Shown here piece after piece: positions 1 to 8,010 of a stretch of DNA of 64,000 nt. Both the position numbers and the translations under genes were made by a program. The notes under the pieces were generated by a model. It had not been told where the DNA came from. It was given only the letters and a program-made list of their open reading frames with translations, and ran no database searches. Source of the DNA: an uncultured Pelagibacteraceae bacterium. GTDB lineage: Bacteria > Pseudomonadota > Alphaproteobacteria > Pelagibacterales > Pelagibacteraceae. The stretch covers positions 32,769 to 96,768 of the forward strand of contig CACMDE010000002.1 of assembly GCA_902612345.1 (NCBI GenBank). The letters run 5' to 3'. Each line of letters starts with the position of its first letter. Position 1 is the stretch's first letter.

Positions 1-2275
1 TTCTGTGCAAGTAGATGATTTTGCAAATAAATATTCTCTTAATAAAAACGTTGATATTGAATTTAATAGGAATGGAGAAAGATATTCATTTTTAAAATGG
101 GGACAACAAGCATTCGATAATTTTAGAATTGTTCCTCCAGGAACGGGTATTTGTCATCAAGTAAATCTAGAATATTTATCCAAAGTAGTATGGAATGCTA
201 AGTCAGAAAATGATGAATATATTTTTCCAGATACTTTAGTTGGAACTGATAGTCATACGACTATGGTTAATGGTTTATCAGTACTTGGTTGGGGAGTAGG
301 AGGTATAGAAGCTGAGGCTGGCATGTTAGGACAACCAATTTCTATGCTTATTCCAGAGGTTATTGGTTTTAAATTAACAAATAAATTACCTGAAGGAACC
401 ACTGCTACAGACCTTGTTTTGACTGTTGTAAAAATTTTACGAGACAAAGGAGTAGTTGGAAAATTTGTAGAATTTTTTGGTTCAGGATTAAAAAATTTAA
501 GTTTAGCTGATAGGGCAACAATTGCAAATATGGCTCCAGAATATGGGGCTACTTGTGGTTTTTTTCCTATAGATGATGAAACATTAAAATATCTTAAATT
601 TTCTGGAAGAGATGAAAAAACATTAAAAATAGTAGAAGCTTATGCAAAAGAACAAGGTTTATGGACAAGTAATGATATAGAATTTACTGATATTGTTGAG
701 CTAGATATGTCAACTATAGCTCCTACAATTTCTGGCCCAAAGAGACCTCAAGATAAAGTATTACTTACTGAAGCCAAAATTTCATATGAAAAAAATTATA
801 AAGAAATAACAAAAAGACAATCAGAAAAAGTATCCGATGTCTCTGGAGCAAATTTTAAACTTAAAGACGGCTCTATTGTAATAGCGGCAATTACATCATG
901 TACAAATACTTCAAACCCGAATGTTTTAATAGGAGCCGGACTTGTTGCAAAAAAAGCTATAGAAAAAGGGCTAAAGGTGAAGCCATGGGTAAAAACTTCA
1001 TTGGCACCAGGATCTCAAGTTGTAACTGATTATTTAAAAAAATCTGGATTAAATACATATTTAGACCAACTTGGATTTAATCTCGTAGGATATGGGTGCA
1101 CCACATGTATTGGTAACTCAGGTCCATTACCTGAAAATATTTCAAATTCAATTAAAACTAACGACATTTATGCAGTTTCCGTTTTATCGGGTAATAGAAA
1201 TTTTGAAGGAAGAATTTCTCCACTTGTAAAAGCAAATTATTTAGCTTCACCTCCATTGGTTGTTGCATATTCTTTAGCAGGTTCTATGAAAGTAGATCTA
1301 TATAAGGACCCTTTGGGTCAAGATAAAAATGGTAAAGATGTATATTTAAAAGATATTTGGCCTACTAATAAAGAAATAGAGGAAGTTTTATTTAACTCAT
1401 TAAATCCTGAAATGTTCAGAGAAAGATATTCAAATGTTTCAAAGGGTCCACAACAGTGGCAAAAAATTAAAACAAAAGAAAGTAGCATCTATGATTGGGA
1501 TGACAATTCTACATATGTTAAAAAGCCACCTTTTTTTGAAAACCTTTCCCAAACACCTGAAGGTTTTAAAGCAATAAAGGATGCAAGGCCATTATTAATA
1601 TTGGGTGACAGTGTAACAACTGACCATATATCACCTGCAGGCAATATTCAAAAGGAAAGTCCTACAGGTGAATATTTTATGAAACATCAGGTGCTTCCAA
1701 AAGATTATAATTCTTATGGTTCAAGAAGAGGTAACCATGAAGTAATGATGAGAGGAACATTTGCAAATATTAGAATTAGAAATGAAGTTGCACCAGACAC
1801 AGAAGGGGGCTTTACTAAATTATTTCCAGAAAATAAAGTTATGCCAGTTTATGATGCAGTAGTAGAATATAAAAAGAGAGGAACTGATCTTGTAGTAATT
1901 GGTGGTAAGGAATACGGCACTGGTTCTTCAAGAGATTGGGCAGCTAAAGGTACAAAATTACTGGGAATAAAGGCTGTGATTGCAGAAAGTTTTGAGAGAA
2001 TACATAGATCAAATTTAATAGGAATGGGTGTATTACCCCTACAGTTTATAAATGGTTTAAATAGAAAAAATCTTAATTTAAATGGGCCAGAATTATTCAG
2101 TATAAATAAATTAGAAAATGGAATTAAACCATCAGAGGAAGTGGAGTTAGAAATAAAATACAATAGTGGTGATATAAAAAAGATTAAAGTACTGTCAAGA
2201 ATAGACACCTCTAACGAGTTGGAGTATTATAAGAATGGTGGAATTTTACAATATGTTTTGAGGAATATGATTTAG
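1..2275 (+). CDS. acnA: aconitate hydratase, 5' end outside window
   Basis: Aconitase A of the TCA cycle (citrate to isocitrate through a [4Fe-4S] cluster), cytoplasmic. The frame is open from base 2, reading S-V-Q-V-D-D-F, which matches the 'HSVQVD' stretch inside the family. The GTG at base 5 is therefore internal, and about 130 N-terminal residues of a roughly 890-residue enzyme lie upstream. Cluster cysteines are visible in ITSCTNTSNP and GYGCTTCIGNSG, and the swivel-domain motif in GGKEYGTGSSRDWAAKG. It ends one base before the next gene. No internal stop or frameshift was seen. The assignment is secure. Confidence 0.97.
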   Translation, partial: SVQVDDFANKYSLNKNVDIEFNRNGERYSFLKWGQQAFDNFRIVPPGTGICHQVNLEYLSKVVWNAKSENDEYIFPDTLVGTDSHTTMVNGLSVLGWGVGGIEAEAGMLGQPISMLIPEVIGFKLTNKLPEGTTATDLVLTVVKILRDKGVVGKFVEFFGSGLKNLSLADRATIANMAPEYGATCGFFPIDDETLKYLKFSGRDEKTLKIVEAYAKEQGLWTSNDIEFTDIVELDMSTIAPTISGPKRPQDKVLLTEAKISYEKNYKEITKRQSEKVSDVSGANFKLKDGSIVIAAITSCTNTSNPNVLIGAGLVAKKAIEKGLKVKPWVKTSLAPGSQVVTDYLKKSGLNTYLDQLGFNLVGYGCTTCIGNSGPLPENISNSIKTNDIYAVSVLSGNRNFEGRISPLVKANYLASPPLVVAYSLAGSMKVDLYKDPLGQDKNGKDVYLKDIWPTNKEIEEVLFNSLNPEMFRERYSNVSKGPQQWQKIKTKESSIYDWDDNSTYVKKPPFFENLSQTPEGFKAIKDARPLLILGDSVTTDHISPAGNIQKESPTGEYFMKHQVLPKDYNSYGSRRGNHEVMMRGTFANIRIRNEVAPDTEGGFTKLFPENKVMPVYDAVVEYKKRGTDLVVIGGKEYGTGSSRDWAAKGTKLLGIKAVIAESFERIHRSNLIGMGVLPLQFINGLNRKNLNLNGPELFSINKLENGIKPSEEVELEIKYNSGDIKKIKVLSRIDTSNELEYYKNGGILQYVLRNMI

Positions 2276-2920
2276 ATGAGCGAAGAAAGTCAAATAATTT
2301 CAAGCGATCAAAATAATACAGGTATAAAAAGTGTTTTATTAAATAATAAAAAATTAATTATTATTTTTTTTACTATAATTTTAATAATTCTTTTTTCCTA
2401 TTTTTTTTATAATGATTATAAAAAAGATATTAAGTTACAAATATCAGAAAAATATAATTTAGCCTTAATTGATTATAATAAAAATAATTCACCAACATCT
2501 ACATCAGTTATGAAGAATGTAATAATGGCCAGGGATACAACTTATTCACCATTAGCCTTATATTTTTTATTAGATAATGATTTGTTAAAAGACAAGCAAG
2601 AGATTAATAGATATTTTGATGTTTTAATTAATGAAACTAATTTGGAAACAGAAGTAAAAAACTTAATAATTTACAAAAAAGGTTTATACAATTCAAATAG
2701 TGCAACTGAAGAAGAGTTATTAAATATTTTTAAACCCTTAATAAATAATGATAACTTATGGAGATCCCATTCATTATATATAATTGCTGAGTATTTTTTC
2801 TCAAAAGATGAAAAGCAAAAATCAAAAGAATTCTTTGAAAAGATTTTAGAAATGGACAATTCAAATCCACAAATAAAAATTGAAGCACAAAAAAGACTAC
2901 AAAGAGATTTTGGTGTATAA
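2276..2920 (+). CDS. membrane-anchored YfgM-like tetratricopeptide protein
   Basis: 214 residues. A cytoplasmic N-terminus of about 25 residues is followed by one strongly hydrophobic segment (about residues 27-47). The rest is a helical domain whose C-terminal part (HSLYIIAEYFFSKDEKQKSKEFFEKIL) reads like a TPR unit. The N-in anchor plus TPR-like domain directly before bamB matches the YfgM-BamB neighbourhood known in many Proteobacteria, where YfgM works with SecYEG and periplasmic chaperones. The start ATG directly abuts the aconitase stop. Sequence identity to YfgM is weak by eye, so the call depends on topology and position. Confidence 0.65.
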   Translation: MSEESQIISSDQNNTGIKSVLLNNKKLIIIFFTIILIILFSYFFYNDYKKDIKLQISEKYNLALIDYNKNNSPTSTSVMKNVIMARDTTYSPLALYFLLDNDLLKDKQEINRYFDVLINETNLETEVKNLIIYKKGLYNSNSATEEELLNIFKPLINNDNLWRSHSLYIIAEYFFSKDEKQKSKEFFEKILEMDNSNPQIKIEAQKRLQRDFGV

Positions 2921-4217
2921 AAAAATTTCATTTATAATTGTTTTATTTTTATTCACCCAATGTTCTTTAGACACTAAAACAGGTTTATGGACTAAACCTG
3001 AAATTATAAATAAAACTGATAAAAAAGAGGACAAGTTAGAGGAAATTTTTGGTTCCAAAGAAATCTTAAAAAAAGAGCTAAATCCAAATTTAAAAATTAA
3101 AATAAATAGCCCATATGCTAAAAATTCTTTTGTAAATAATCTTACAAATAATTCAGGATACATAAATTTTGATAGCGAATTTAATGAAATTTCTAAATTT
3201 AAATTCAAGAAAATTAAAAATTTTAGTTATATAAATCCAGATCTTTTAATAGGTAAAGATAATTCACTAACGTTCTTTGATAAAAAAGGTGCAATCTTAA
3301 AATTTGATCAAAGCTCTAAATTGATATGGGAAAAAAATCACTACGATAAAAAGGATATTAAGCAAAACCCATCTATTAACTTTGCATCAAATGGTAAAAT
3401 TTTGATAGCATCGGATAACATTGCAAATATATATGCAATGAATTATTTGACAGGAGATTTGTTGTGGAAAAATTTAAATACAGCATCTTTTAACTCAGAA
3501 ATTAAAATTTATAAAGATAAGGCTTTTTTAATAGATTTTGAAAATGTAATTAAATGTATTTCAATTAAAAATGGAAAAGAAATATGGAAGTTTGGAACAG
3601 AAAAATCATTTATAAAATCACAAAGGAAGCTCTCTCTTATAATTCAAAATGGACTAGTTATTTTTATGGATACCTTTGGGGATATTAATGCTTTAGATGT
3701 TAATTCAGGAAATTTGGTTTGGCAATCACAAACAATTAATGAAAATATTTTTGAGGGATCTTTTTTATTAAAAAGTTCAAGATTAGTTTCTGACGAAGAC
3801 ACAATATTTGTATCAAATAATCAAAATAAATTTTTTGCTATCGACTCTAGAAATGGCCTGATAAAATGGGAACAGTCAATTAATTCAAATCTTGAACCAA
3901 CAATAATTGAAAACTTAGTATTTACAGTTTCAATGGAAGGTTATCTATTTATTATAGACAAACTTAAAGGGAATATATTAAGATCTACTTATATTTTTGA
4001 TAATATTAAAAACAAAAAAATTTATCCATCTGGATTTGTTGTTGCCAAAAATTATATATTTGTAAGTTTGAGTAATGGAAGGATACTAAAGGTAGAAATT
4101 CAAGATGGCAAAACAAAAGATATTATAAAAATCGATGGAGATAAAATTTCAAGACCATATATTCTCAATAAAAAAATGTATATCTTAAAAAATGATGCAA
4201 TTGTAAAAATAGAATAA
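2913..4217 (+). CDS. bamB: outer membrane protein assembly lipoprotein BamB-like (PQQ-type beta-propeller)
   Basis: Beta-propeller lipoprotein of the BAM complex that inserts outer-membrane proteins. The open frame extends back to 2880, but the likely start is GTG at 2913 (or TTG at 2910). This places a signal peptide first (VYKKISFIIVLFLFTQC) with a lipobox ending at Cys, and gives a short overlap with the upstream stop. The rest shows repeated PQQ/WD-like blades such as 'YAMNYLTGDLLWKN', 'CISIKNGKEIWKFG', 'ALDVNSGNLVWQS' and 'AIDSRNGLIKWEQ'. The length of about 434 residues fits alphaproteobacterial BamB. It is followed by a TAATG junction to the next gene, not by der as in many relatives. 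Confidence 0.85.
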   Translation: MYKKISFIIVLFLFTQCSLDTKTGLWTKPEIINKTDKKEDKLEEIFGSKEILKKELNPNLKIKINSPYAKNSFVNNLTNNSGYINFDSEFNEISKFKFKKIKNFSYINPDLLIGKDNSLTFFDKKGAILKFDQSSKLIWEKNHYDKKDIKQNPSINFASNGKILIASDNIANIYAMNYLTGDLLWKNLNTASFNSEIKIYKDKAFLIDFENVIKCISIKNGKEIWKFGTEKSFIKSQRKLSLIIQNGLVIFMDTFGDINALDVNSGNLVWQSQTINENIFEGSFLLKSSRLVSDEDTIFVSNNQNKFFAIDSRNGLIKWEQSINSNLEPTIIENLVFTVSMEGYLFIIDKLKGNILRSTYIFDNIKNKKIYPSGFVVAKNYIFVSLSNGRILKVEIQDGKTKDIIKIDGDKISRPYILNKKMYILKNDAIVKIE

Positions 4218-4648
4218 TGTTGCTTGCTTTATTAGAAAAACTTGGTCGAAAAAAAATAGTTTTAGATAGAGGTCCATCACATCCAAATTACAAAGAAGCA
4301 AAACCATGGATGAATAGATACTATGTTTTGTTTAGAAATCGACCAAGATGGTTTCCATTTAACATTTTAATTCATGAAATGTTAGATGATGATCATGGAG
4401 ATGGTGTCCATAATCATTTATTTCCATTTATAACAATTATTATTAGAGGTGGATATTATGAAACACTTAAGGACGGTAAGTATTGGAGACCACCTGGATA
4501 TATAGGTTTTAGATCAGCGAATACATTTCATAGAGTTGATTTAAAACCTGGAACTAAACCGCTCACTATTTTTTTTTCAGGACCTTTTGGATTAAGAAAA
4601 GGACCCAGATCAGAGTATGGCATAGATTTTAAAACTAAAATAAAATAA
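4217..4648 (+). CDS. small cupin-like protein
   Basis: 143 residues, starting in a TAATG overlap with bamB. A single jelly-roll domain is suggested by 'DGVHNHLFPFITIIIRGGYYE', 'KYWRPPGYIGFRSANTFHRVDLKPG' and a final 'TIFFSGP'. The HNH cluster, the RGGYYE glutamate and the later FHR histidine would fit a cupin metal site (H-x-H, E, H). The substrate cannot be told from the sequence. It ends one base before the convergent gene, so the two genes meet tail to tail with no room for a terminator hairpin. Confidence 0.6.
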   Translation: MLLALLEKLGRKKIVLDRGPSHPNYKEAKPWMNRYYVLFRNRPRWFPFNILIHEMLDDDHGDGVHNHLFPFITIIIRGGYYETLKDGKYWRPPGYIGFRSANTFHRVDLKPGTKPLTIFFSGPFGLRKGPRSEYGIDFKTKIK

Positions 4649-4649
4649 T

Positions 4650-5096
4650 TTATCTGTAAGGATTATAAGCCCATTGCAGAATTGCCTGCCTTTGTCTTTT
4701 CCTGCAATCCAAATTTCCTTTTTCACAATTTTTTTCAATTGCAGTGACATGCCTTCTAAAGTTTTTCCATCTTTTTATTTGAGTTACGTCAACATTAGGT
4801 AAACGTCTTCCCATTGTAAATCTACAGTACCATTGAAACCAACCTAGTGGGTCCTCCTTAAATATCCATCCTTTTTCTATCCAATGTTGTCTCGAAAGTC
4901 CTGCTCTTACTTTGAATCTATTTAAACTTACATCAAAATTTCTACTTAATTTAGCATTTATAAACCAATTTTTTGGATATTCTTTAACATTATTTCCAAA
5001 ATATGATCCACCAAAGACCCCTAACTCTAACATTTTTTTTGGAGTTAATTCTGGCTTAAATATTTTATAAATATCTTCTTCTTTTAATTTTTTCAT
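4650..5096 (-). CDS. conserved hypothetical protein, Trp/Arg-rich
   Basis: 148 residues, not recognised as a named family. It contains an aromatic, basic core (DPLGWFQWYCRFTMGRRLP, then TQIKRWKNFRRHVTAIEKNC) and ends with QRQAILQWAYNPYR. No signal peptide or membrane segment is apparent. The regular pattern of Trp, Arg and Gly suggests a real, conserved soluble protein. I have the impression that proteins with an 'FQWYCRF..GRR' core exist in other bacteria and in eukaryotes, but could not verify this. It is the last gene of the minus-strand run beginning with gmaS, five bases beyond the stop of the lyase gene. Confidence 0.6.
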   Translation of the reverse strand: MKKLKEEDIYKIFKPELTPKKMLELGVFGGSYFGNNVKEYPKNWFINAKLSRNFDVSLNRFKVRAGLSRQHWIEKGWIFKEDPLGWFQWYCRFTMGRRLPNVDVTQIKRWKNFRRHVTAIEKNCEKGNLDCRKRQRQAILQWAYNPYR

Positions 5097-5100
5097 AAAT

Positions 5101-6240
5101 TTAAATTAATTGTTTAATACCTTCATTAAGTAATTTTTTGTAAAGCTTTTCATCTGCATCTCCTTCACAACCTATTAAAAGAATATTGGATGTTTCATTT
5201 AATTCTAACTTATCTTTGACAATTTTATCTTCAGAAGCTGCTATTAAACTAATTATACCAGGGGTTGAACATTCCCCTGCAATTATTGGTTCATCACAAA
5301 AATATTTTTGTTTAAGCATAGCAACTGTTTGAGCTACATATTTATCTGTTATACTAATACAATTATTTACCGCATCTTTTAATATCCTCCAAGGAACTAA
5401 AGAAACTTCCCCACATGACATCCCGCCCATAATACTTTCTTTTTTGATATCTATTTTTTGCATTTTACCGACCTCCACACTTTGTAAAACACAATCTGCT
5501 GTTTCTGGCTCAACTACTATAATTTTTGGGATTCTTTTGAAATATTTGGCAATACCAGCAATTGCACCTGAAGCCATTCCTCCTACACCTGCTTGCAAAA
5601 AAACATGGGTTATATATTGATCTGTTTGGTTTGAAATTTCTTTTATCATAACCGAGTATCCTGCCATGGTTAGTTTTGGAACTTCTTCATATCCTTCCCA
5701 TGCAACATCCTGTATTATTTCCCAACCATTCATCTTTGATTGTTTAATACATTCTTTTAATGATGTCTCATAATTACCTTTTACTCTTATAACATCTGCA
5801 CCAAAACTTCTCATTACATCAGCTCGTGCCTCACTAACAAACTCACTAATAAATATTTTACAATTTAAACCAAGTCTTTGTACTCCCCAAGATACCGACC
5901 TACCATGATTGCCCGCTGTAGCAGTTGAAACAGTAATTGATTTATTTCCTTTTGTAATTTTTTGGACAGCATATGCGCCTCCTAAAGCTTTAAATGATTT
6001 TAAATGAAATCTTTTTGATTCATCCTTGTAAAAAATATTATTCAAATTCAATTTTTTTGATAGTTTATCTAATTTTACTAAAGGCGTTGGCTTATAATTT
6101 TCCCAGCCTGATATTACATCATATGCATCAGTAACATTATCTTCTCCACACACATTAAGAATTTTATCTCTTTTAAAATCATAATTTTTATTATTAATAA
6201 ACTTAGAAAATTTCCAACCGAATACTTCAGTATCACTCAT
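5101..6240 (-). CDS. diaminopropionate ammonia-lyase-like PLP enzyme
   Basis: Fold-type II PLP enzyme, 379 residues. The Schiff-base lysine is probably K84 in HLKSFKALGGAYA. The Asn loop is TATAGNHG (about 107-113), and the phosphate-binding loop is QAGVGGMASG. The overall pattern, including QDVAWEGY, matches diaminopropionate ammonia-lyase (YgeX), which makes pyruvate and two ammonia. Two differences stand out: a region of about 18 residues between the lysine and the Asn loop of E. coli YgeX is missing, and the loop Asp (TDGNHG in YgeX, Asp120) is Ala here. The true substrate is therefore uncertain. It lies six bases after gmaS and is probably co-transcribed, so an amino-group-releasing role in methylamine or amino acid catabolism is plausible. 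Confidence 0.7.
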   Translation of the reverse strand: MSDTEVFGWKFSKFINNKNYDFKRDKILNVCGEDNVTDAYDVISGWENYKPTPLVKLDKLSKKLNLNNIFYKDESKRFHLKSFKALGGAYAVQKITKGNKSITVSTATAGNHGRSVSWGVQRLGLNCKIFISEFVSEARADVMRSFGADVIRVKGNYETSLKECIKQSKMNGWEIIQDVAWEGYEEVPKLTMAGYSVMIKEISNQTDQYITHVFLQAGVGGMASGAIAGIAKYFKRIPKIIVVEPETADCVLQSVEVGKMQKIDIKKESIMGGMSCGEVSLVPWRILKDAVNNCISITDKYVAQTVAMLKQKYFCDEPIIAGECSTPGIISLIAASEDKIVKDKLELNETSNILLIGCEGDADEKLYKKLLNEGIKQLI

Positions 6241-6246
6241 TAGTTG

Positions 6247-7572
6247 TTAGCAATCTAGACTATTATTTCTTTCCCAGGTTGTTACAGGAGATCTTTTATC
6301 AAACCTTTCTTCATTATCAAAGGACTCGATCTCTTGCTTTTTTAGTTTCACATAGCTTGCAATTACTTTTTCTCCAAAAGCCTCTTTTAATATTTTACTA
6401 TTTTCTAAATTTTCCAAAGACTCCTCAAGATCATTTGGAAGCCTTTCTAAATTTGGATAATTTTTATGATCTTTATACATATTACAAAATAGTGGTTCTC
6501 CTGGATCAATTTTATTATTTATACCATCTAGACCTGCCGCCATTACACCTGCTTGAAGTAAATATGGATTTGACGATCCATCCATCAATCTAAGTTCAAA
6601 TCTTCCTGGATCAGGAACTCTTATCATATGAGTTCTGTTGTTGCCGGTATAGGAAATACTACTTGGTGACCAGCTAGCTCCAGATTTTGTTGGTGGTGCA
6701 TTAATTCTTCTATAACTATTAATTGTTGGATTAAAAAATGCAGCCAGAGAAGTTGCATTTTTAATTATTCCACCTAAAAAATTATAAGCTAACTTGCTTA
6801 AACCTAATCTATCTCCTTTTTCTAAGAATTTATTTGATTTCCCATCCCATAAAGAAATATGAGCATGACAACCATTTCCTGTTAAATTTTCAAATGGTTT
6901 AGGCATAAAAGTTGCTCTTAATCCATGTTTTTCAGCCAATGATTTAACCATAAATTTAAAGAATGTATGTCTATCAGCTGTAATTAAACTGTCTGAATAG
7001 TCCCAATTCATTTCAAATTGTCCATTAGCATCCTCATGATCATTTTGATATGGGTTCCATCCAAGCTCAATCATACAATCACAAATTTCTTTAATTAATT
7101 CATACCTTCTCATCAATGCAGATTGATCATAGCAAGGTTTTGATTGAATATCTCTAGGGTCCGATATTGATTTTCCATCTTCTGATAATAAAAAATATTC
7201 ACATTCTACACCTGATTTCATTTTTAAATTTCTTTTAGATAATTTTTCGATTTGTTTTTTAAGCATTATTCTTGGAGATGCATCCACAGGTTTTCCATCC
7301 ATCCATAAATCTGATGCTAACCATCCCACCTCTGTATTCCACGGTAAAATAATTAAACTATCTGGATCAGGAATCGCAAACATATCAGTGTCTGCGGGAG
7401 TCATATCTAACCAAGTAGCAAAACCAGCAAAGCCAGCTCCATTTTTTTGCATTTCACCAATCGCTCTTGCAGGAACAAGTTTAGATCTTAAAACTCCAAA
7501 CAAATCTACAAAGCTTATAAGAAAGTATTTTATTTTTTTTTGTTTTGCAATTCTTGAAAGATTTTTTGACAT
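6247..7572 (-). CDS. gmaS: gamma-glutamylmethylamide synthetase
   Basis: Glutamine-synthetase-fold ligase that couples methylamine to glutamate with ATP, the entry step of the N-methylglutamate pathway. At 441 residues it matches the expected size. The N-terminal stretch (YFLISFVDLFGVLRSKLVPARAIGEM, GAGFAGFATWLDMTPADTDM) and the central blocks (YQNDHEDANGQFEMNWDYSD, GNGCHAHISLWDG, RRINAPPTKSGASWSP) agree closely with GmaS of marine Roseobacter strains as I remember it. GS catalytic motifs (E-F/H-E, NGxHxH, R-x5-R) are in place. Two bases separate it from the stop of a 52-residue membrane protein gene. A terminator hairpin lies between that small gene and the amt unit, so gmaS may be expressed both by read-through and from its own start. 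Confidence 0.88.
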   Translation of the reverse strand: MSKNLSRIAKQKKIKYFLISFVDLFGVLRSKLVPARAIGEMQKNGAGFAGFATWLDMTPADTDMFAIPDPDSLIILPWNTEVGWLASDLWMDGKPVDASPRIMLKKQIEKLSKRNLKMKSGVECEYFLLSEDGKSISDPRDIQSKPCYDQSALMRRYELIKEICDCMIELGWNPYQNDHEDANGQFEMNWDYSDSLITADRHTFFKFMVKSLAEKHGLRATFMPKPFENLTGNGCHAHISLWDGKSNKFLEKGDRLGLSKLAYNFLGGIIKNATSLAAFFNPTINSYRRINAPPTKSGASWSPSSISYTGNNRTHMIRVPDPGRFELRLMDGSSNPYLLQAGVMAAGLDGINNKIDPGEPLFCNMYKDHKNYPNLERLPNDLEESLENLENSKILKEAFGEKVIASYVKLKKQEIESFDNEERFDKRSPVTTWERNNSLDC

Positions 7573-7574
7573 TT

Positions 7575-7733
7575 TTAAAAAAAACTTTTTATTATATCTT
7601 TGTAATATATTAAGTTTACTACCACAATTATAATTATTGCAATTATAACGCCATACTTGGCTTTAGGCCAAGCAAGCCTAGCCATTTTACTTGGAGTTTT
7701 ATTCTCTTGTTCTTTATGATTATTTTTTTCCAT
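7575..7733 (-). CDS. small single-pass membrane protein, 52 aa
   Basis: Short ORF found by reading the minus strand between gmaS and the amt terminator. It starts MEKNNHKEQENKTPSK, continues MARLAWPKAKYG, then has a strongly hydrophobic Ile/Val segment (about residues 28-42) and ends in a basic tail YYKDIIKSFF. The stop is two bases before the gmaS ATG. A polar N-terminus, one membrane helix and tight spacing to gmaS make it a credible gene, though no family is recognised. No strong Shine-Dalgarno lies upstream (the sequence there is TTTAAAAG). A role next to the methylamine ligase or Amt is inference only. Confidence 0.6.
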   Translation of the reverse strand: MEKNNHKEQENKTPSKMARLAWPKAKYGVIIAIIIIVVVNLIYYKDIIKSFF

Positions 7734-7741
7734 CTTTTAAA

Positions 7742-7765
7742 GAGGGCGCATTTTAATGCGCCCTC
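7742..7765 (-). terminator. hairpin terminator after the amt unit
   Basis: Perfect 10-bp GC-rich inverted repeat (GAGGGCGCAT / ATGCGCCCTC) with a 4-base loop, unusually GC-rich for this genome. It lies 12 bases past the stop of the 73-residue gene. On the minus strand it is followed by CTTTAAAAG, only a short T-run, so termination is probably partial and read-through into the small ORF and gmaS is possible. Confidence 0.8.
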
Positions 7766-7777
7766 AAGACCTATTAT

Positions 7778-7999
7778 TTACCAGTCAGGTGTGTTGCTTT
7801 TCCAGTCATCTTTTCCAGGTCTTCTTCTTGCGATATCATTCATTTTGTTAGACTCTTGCATGCTTGAAACAACATGCCAGCCTATCCAAATCACAATACC
7901 AACAATTACAAGAATACCTTCGGATCCAACGCCCGGGTAAACTGCCCCTGCAACTTCAGAGGCACTTAGATGATCTATCCAATTACTTACTGTAGCCAT
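7778..7999 (-). CDS. small membrane protein next to Amt, 73 aa
   Basis: 73 residues with one central hydrophobic segment (GILVIVGIVIWIGWHVV, about residues 28-44), an N-terminal part ATVSNWIDHLSASEVAGAVYPGVG and a basic C-terminus (ARRRPGKDDWKSNTPDW). A very strong ribosome site (AAGGAGGT) overlaps the amt stop region, so it should be translated well and in step with amt. It is not recognised as a named family. The pairing with the transporter and the terminator right after it suggest an Amt accessory or partner, but that is inference. Confidence 0.75.
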   Translation of the reverse strand: MATVSNWIDHLSASEVAGAVYPGVGSEGILVIVGIVIWIGWHVVSSMQESNKMNDIARRRPGKDDWKSNTPDW

Positions 8000-8010
8000 A
8001 GTTAACCTCC

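Noticed and set aside
2880..2912. TTG start for bamB at 2880
   Set aside because: It would put charged residues before the lipoprotein signal. GTG at 2913 or TTG at 2910 fits the signal peptide.
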